Assembly (NCBI GenBank): GCA_016786725.1
Contig: JAEUVU010000010.1
Coordinates: 1-64,000 of the forward strand
Length of the DNA: 64,000 nucleotides
Direction: 5' to 3'
Origin: Ferruginibacter sp.
Lineage (GTDB): Bacteria > Bacteroidota > Bacteroidia > Chitinophagales > Chitinophagaceae
Shown: piece by piece, positions 60,989 through 64,000 of the stretch
How the letters are laid out: every line of letters starts with the position of its first letter
Position numbering within the stretch: the first letter of the stretch is position 1
Made by a program: the position numbers and the translations under genes
Notes under the pieces: model-generated
The model's input: the letters and a program-made list of their open reading frames with translations, nothing else
What the model was told of the DNA's origin: nothing
The model's database searches: none

Positions 60989-62896
60989 TTAATTCTTTAA
61001 AACAGGTAAAATGATCTTGCTTGCATTCACCGCATCATGATAAACCCTTATCGTTGCTTTTTGAAAATCGCTGTCGCTGCATTTATAAATGTCCACAAAT
61101 TTTTGCGGGTTCCTGTCGGCTATTGGAAACCAACTGCTTTGTATCTGTATCATCAGTTTGTGGCCCTTTTTAAAAGTGTGCGCCACATCCGGTAATGTAT
61201 ATTTCACCTGCGTGATCTTACCGGGCGTAAATGCCTCCGGTTTTGCAAAGCTGTTGCGGTATCGGCCCCTCATAATTTCGCCACGTACCAGCATCTGGTA
61301 TCCACCCATGGGATAATTCATGCCGTTTCCTTTGCCGGATTCTTTTTCATCGTATTTATATTCATCCGGAAATACATCGATCAGTTTTACTACAAAATCA
61401 GCATCGGTGGTAGAAAGACTTACCATCAGATCAGCAACCAGGGGGCCGGCCAAAGTGAGGTCATTTTCTAAAACACCGGAGGTAAATGTTAGTACATCCG
61501 GCCTGCGGCTGGCAAAACGCTGGTCATCGGTCATGTATTCCCTGGTACGCCCCAGGTGAACATCTTCGGTATAAGGAACCGGGTGTGCCGGGTCGCTGAT
61601 GTATTCGGAATAGCTGCCTGTTTGTTTTTTGCGGGCTGTATCCATTTCGGGTAATGCTATCCTCACATCATTGCCGGCCTCTAAAAAGGCATTGGTATAA
61701 CTGATATTCTTCAAAGGCCACTCATTAAATCGTCTCCATTCATTCTCTCCTGTAAAGAAAACCGTTGCTTCGGCAATGCCGCTTACGGTGCCTTTCAGTT
61801 TCAGGTAAAAATTAAAAAATGGTATCTCTATATTTCTTTGGTAGAACTCACTTGTTTTTTTACCAAAACGTACATTGCCCAGGTAACTGCCATCGCCACG
61901 GCCTCCCCAGCCTCCATGAAACCAGGGGCCCATCACCACCCGGTTATCGGTGTTGTTGTTCTTTTCTTCAATGGCTTTGTACAGGCTCCAGGCGCCAAAG
62001 CAGTCTTCTGCATCAAAATTGCCGCCAACCACCAGCATGGCGGGTTTTATATTGGTTACAAAATTGCGGGCATTACGGGCCTGCCACCATTCGTCATAAT
62101 CGGGATGGTTCATCAGGTCTTTCCAAAAGGCAATGCTGTCGCCCATGATCTTAGTGAAGTTTTTTATGGCACCGGTCTTTAAATAAAAATCATAATTATC
62201 CTGCGATGGAATGCGGTAGCCGGGCGACCATTGGGTTGTTGGTTTTGGCCGGGGCTTACCAAAGCCGCTGTAAAAACTAAATCCATCCATCAGCATAAAA
62301 GCGCCATTGTGGTGAAAATCGTCGCCCTGGTACCAATCGGTAACCGGCGCCTGCGGACTCACAGCTTTCAGTGCAGGGTGGCCGCTGAGTGCTGCCATGG
62401 TTGCATAAAAGCCAGGATACGAAATACCGAAACAACCAACACGTTTGTTATTGGCCGGTAAATTATTTACCATCCATTCAATGGCATCGTAGGTATCACT
62501 GGCTTCATCAATTTCTTTTCCTTTTTTGTTTGGGTTGAAGGGGCGTACATCCACAAACTCACCTTCACTCATCCACTTGCCCCGTACATCCTGTATCGCA
62601 ATAATGTATCCTTCCTTTAAATAATTAAGCCAGTAGGTTTCATAAATGCGTGGATTGAATTTGTCTTCACCGTAAGGCGAACAGGTGTAGGGCGTACGGT
62701 TCAGCAATATAGGGTGCTTTACCGAGCTGTCTTTTGGAATATAAAATGCAGTGAACAAATTGATGCCATCACGCATGGGCAGCATCCTTTCTATTTTATA
62801 ATAGTTCTCTCTTACCCAAAGCGAATCTGCATTTTGGGCAGACAGGGAAGCTGCAAAGGCAACAGAAAAACAAAGCAGGCTGAAATATTTTTTCAT
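60989..62896 (-). CDS. CocE/NonD-family hydrolase (S15-like)
   Basis: A 635-residue secreted alpha/beta-hydrolase of the X-Pro dipeptidyl-peptidase/cocaine-esterase superfamily. The signal peptide covers about 1-20. S159 in GCFGISYPGFYA is the nucleophile. The segment VTDWYQGDDFHHNG belongs to the substrate pocket. A C-terminal jelly-roll domain (about 430-630) is typical of alpha-amino-acid ester hydrolases. It ends 7 bp before the hexosaminidase gene begins, on the same strand, so both may be transcribed together. Peptide-ester or beta-lactam ester substrates are possible. Confidence 0.85.
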   Translation of the reverse strand: MKKYFSLLCFSVAFAASLSAQNADSLWVRENYYKIERMLPMRDGINLFTAFYIPKDSSVKHPILLNRTPYTCSPYGEDKFNPRIYETYWLNYLKEGYIIAIQDVRGKWMSEGEFVDVRPFNPNKKGKEIDEASDTYDAIEWMVNNLPANNKRVGCFGISYPGFYATMAALSGHPALKAVSPQAPVTDWYQGDDFHHNGAFMLMDGFSFYSGFGKPRPKPTTQWSPGYRIPSQDNYDFYLKTGAIKNFTKIMGDSIAFWKDLMNHPDYDEWWQARNARNFVTNIKPAMLVVGGNFDAEDCFGAWSLYKAIEEKNNNTDNRVVMGPWFHGGWGGRGDGSYLGNVRFGKKTSEFYQRNIEIPFFNFYLKLKGTVSGIAEATVFFTGENEWRRFNEWPLKNISYTNAFLEAGNDVRIALPEMDTARKKQTGSYSEYISDPAHPVPYTEDVHLGRTREYMTDDQRFASRRPDVLTFTSGVLENDLTLAGPLVADLMVSLSTTDADFVVKLIDVFPDEYKYDEKESGKGNGMNYPMGGYQMLVRGEIMRGRYRNSFAKPEAFTPGKITQVKYTLPDVAHTFKKGHKLMIQIQSSWFPIADRNPQKFVDIYKCSDSDFQKATIRVYHDAVNASKIILPVLKN

Positions 62897-62940
62897 TCGT
62901 TAAGTATTTGAGTGTTAAATTTAATGAAACAATACCGTTT

Positions 62941-63414
62941 ATGCATACAAACAGGGATGAGCTTATCAATAAATTCTATTCATTTTTTCAAAAGCTCGAC
63001 TATAACGGCATGAATAGCTGTTATGCTGATGATATTGCTTTTTTTGATCCGGTATTTGGTTTGCTGAGAGGCGATGAAGCAAGATGCATGTGGGAGATGC
63101 TTTGCAAAAATGCAAAAGACTTTTCATTGACATATGGTAATATACAGCACCTGGATGATGAGTACAGCACCTGTGATTGGGTGGCCACTTATACATTTTC
63201 AAAGACCGATAAGAAAGTTGTAAATAAAATAAAGGCCAATATGCGTTTTGCTGATGGTAAGATAGCAGAGCATAGTGATGCTTTCAGCTTACATAAATGG
63301 AGCAGCCAGGCATTGGGTTTCAGCGGATGGCTGCTGGGGTGGAATAGTTTTTTTCAGCGAAAGATAAAGAATGGGGCCAGGAAGAATTTACTTAAGTTCA
63401 TGCAGGGTAAATGA
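62941..63414 (+). CDS. SnoaL/NTF2-like domain protein
   Basis: The frame opens at a TTG (62908), but the ATG at 62941 is preferred, giving 157 residues. The pattern (DELINKFYSFFQKLDYNGMNSCYADDIAFFDPVF in parts; later DEYSTCDWVATYTFS and HSDAFSLHKW) is that of NTF2-like, SnoaL-type cone folds. Members act as small-molecule hydrolases, isomerases or binding proteins. The function is not assigned. It is divergent from the hydrolase gene. Confidence 0.75.
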   Translation: MHTNRDELINKFYSFFQKLDYNGMNSCYADDIAFFDPVFGLLRGDEARCMWEMLCKNAKDFSLTYGNIQHLDDEYSTCDWVATYTFSKTDKKVVNKIKANMRFADGKIAEHSDAFSLHKWSSQALGFSGWLLGWNSFFQRKIKNGARKNLLKFMQGK

Positions 63415-63545
63415 GTTGATAAGTTAACGGGTTGAAAAGTTGAAATGCACTGCCTGTTAACCGGTCAACATATTAACCTTGTCGACTTGAATTTCCTCTA
63501 AACTGTTTGTATATTTCTCTTTTTTCTTAACCAAAACTTTCAACC

Positions 63546-63968
63546 ATGGCAAATTTATTTGATTACATTAACTGGGTAGCTGTACTGGTGGCAACGCTGG
63601 CTTATTTTGGCCTGGGTGCATTGTGGTATTCGGTTTTATTTGGCAAACGCTGGATAGCTGATCTTAAAATTGATGTGAATGACCCCAACCTGAAAAAGGG
63701 GATGGGAATGACATTTGGAGGTTCGCTGGTACTGATGTTTGTGCAATGCCTTGCCCTGGCAATTCTTGCCGGCAGAATAGATGGCATCAGCGCTACCTGG
63801 ATGAGTGGGGCAAAACTTGGGGCATTGGTTGGCTGTTGTTTTTGTGCCGCTACTATCGGCGTAAATTATTTATACGAAAAGAAACCGCTTAGTTTGTTTT
63901 TGATTAATGCCGGTTATGCTATTGTTGGAAATATTATTGCAGGGATCATTATTTGCTGCATGAGCTAA
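63546..63968 (+). CDS. DUF1761 family membrane protein
   Basis: A 140-residue integral membrane protein with four hydrophobic segments (about 10-30, 58-77, 85-105, 118-138) and the FGLGALWYSVLFGKRW start typical of DUF1761. The function is unknown. It stands alone near the window edge; the 130-bp gap before it carries inverted GTTAAC-type repeats and a long A/T-rich stretch but no ORF. Confidence 0.85.
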   Translation: MANLFDYINWVAVLVATLAYFGLGALWYSVLFGKRWIADLKIDVNDPNLKKGMGMTFGGSLVLMFVQCLALAILAGRIDGISATWMSGAKLGALVGCCFCAATIGVNYLYEKKPLSLFLINAGYAIVGNIIAGIIICCMS

Positions 63969-64000
63969 ATAAAAGTACAAAAGTAAAAAGGTATAAAAGT

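Noticed and set aside
1..64000. tRNA, rRNA, CRISPR and known riboswitch genes
   Set aside because: No cloverleaf, rRNA core or riboswitch consensus was recognised on reading; a covariance-model search would be needed to exclude small RNAs fully.

Overview
The window looks like a chromosomal segment of a Bacteroidota bacterium, most likely a Chitinophagaceae-type member of the Chitinophagales. The evidence is TonB-dependent receptors with carboxypeptidase-like N-domains, a type IX secretion (T9SS) type B sorted protein, a PorW/SprE-like T9SS protein, promoters of the TTTG-N19-TAnnTTTG type, frequent TTG/GTG starts and few Shine-Dalgarno sequences. No rRNA, tRNA, CRISPR array or prophage was seen. 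Most genes are housekeeping or envelope genes.

Layout. 1-1311: a complete IS3-family element whose left terminal repeat starts at base 1, so the window probably begins at a contig edge. 1.4-9.2 kb: MocR regulator, GNAT, ilvE, rluD, lipB, PLP desulfhydrase and nucleotidyltransferase. 9.3-11.3 kb: an ECF sigma factor, a membrane-anchored serine protease with an anti-sigma-like N-terminus, and a divergent small lipoprotein; both sides carry the same bipartite promoter motif. 11.4-17.5 kb: an aromatic amino-acid operon (tyrA, GNAT, DAHP synthase-chorismate mutase, aroB, aroA, aroC), preceded by a 24-codon leader peptide rich in Tyr/Phe/Trp and a terminator/antiterminator pair. 17.5-31.9 kb: envelope genes (L,D-transpeptidase, RlpA, OmpA, MG2-like protein, PBP1A, PorW-like, bactofilin cluster, SprT). 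32.0-34.1 kb: a second ECF sigma/RskA anti-sigma pair and a fasciclin protein. 34.2-39.7 kb: GNAT, sucC, a small lipoprotein, purine nucleoside phosphorylase and a porin. 39.8-47.2 kb: a metal-handling locus (HYC_CC_PP protein, HMA proteins, HMA-TonB receptor fusion, TlpA thioredoxin, DtxR-type repressor with a near-ideal operator, second TonB receptor). 47-52.3 kb: an ATP-grasp-like protein, a class I glutamine amidotransferase and a PGM1-related peptide ligase. 52.4-63.9 kb: T9SS cargo, a VapC-type toxin-antitoxin pair between two copies of the nagB 3' end, NagB-PIG-L, a REP-associated tyrosine transposase with nested inverted repeats, GH20 hexosaminidase, CocE/NonD hydrolase and two small genes.

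The two most unusual features are the aromatic attenuator before tyrA, and the palindromic repeats that have become coding sequence in three genes of the same operon (the GNAT C-terminus, aroA and aroC). Next are the toxin-antitoxin module flanked by a 123-bp nagB 3'-end duplication whose 15 differing codons are all synonymous, and the ECF/anchored-protease unit with its paired promoters.
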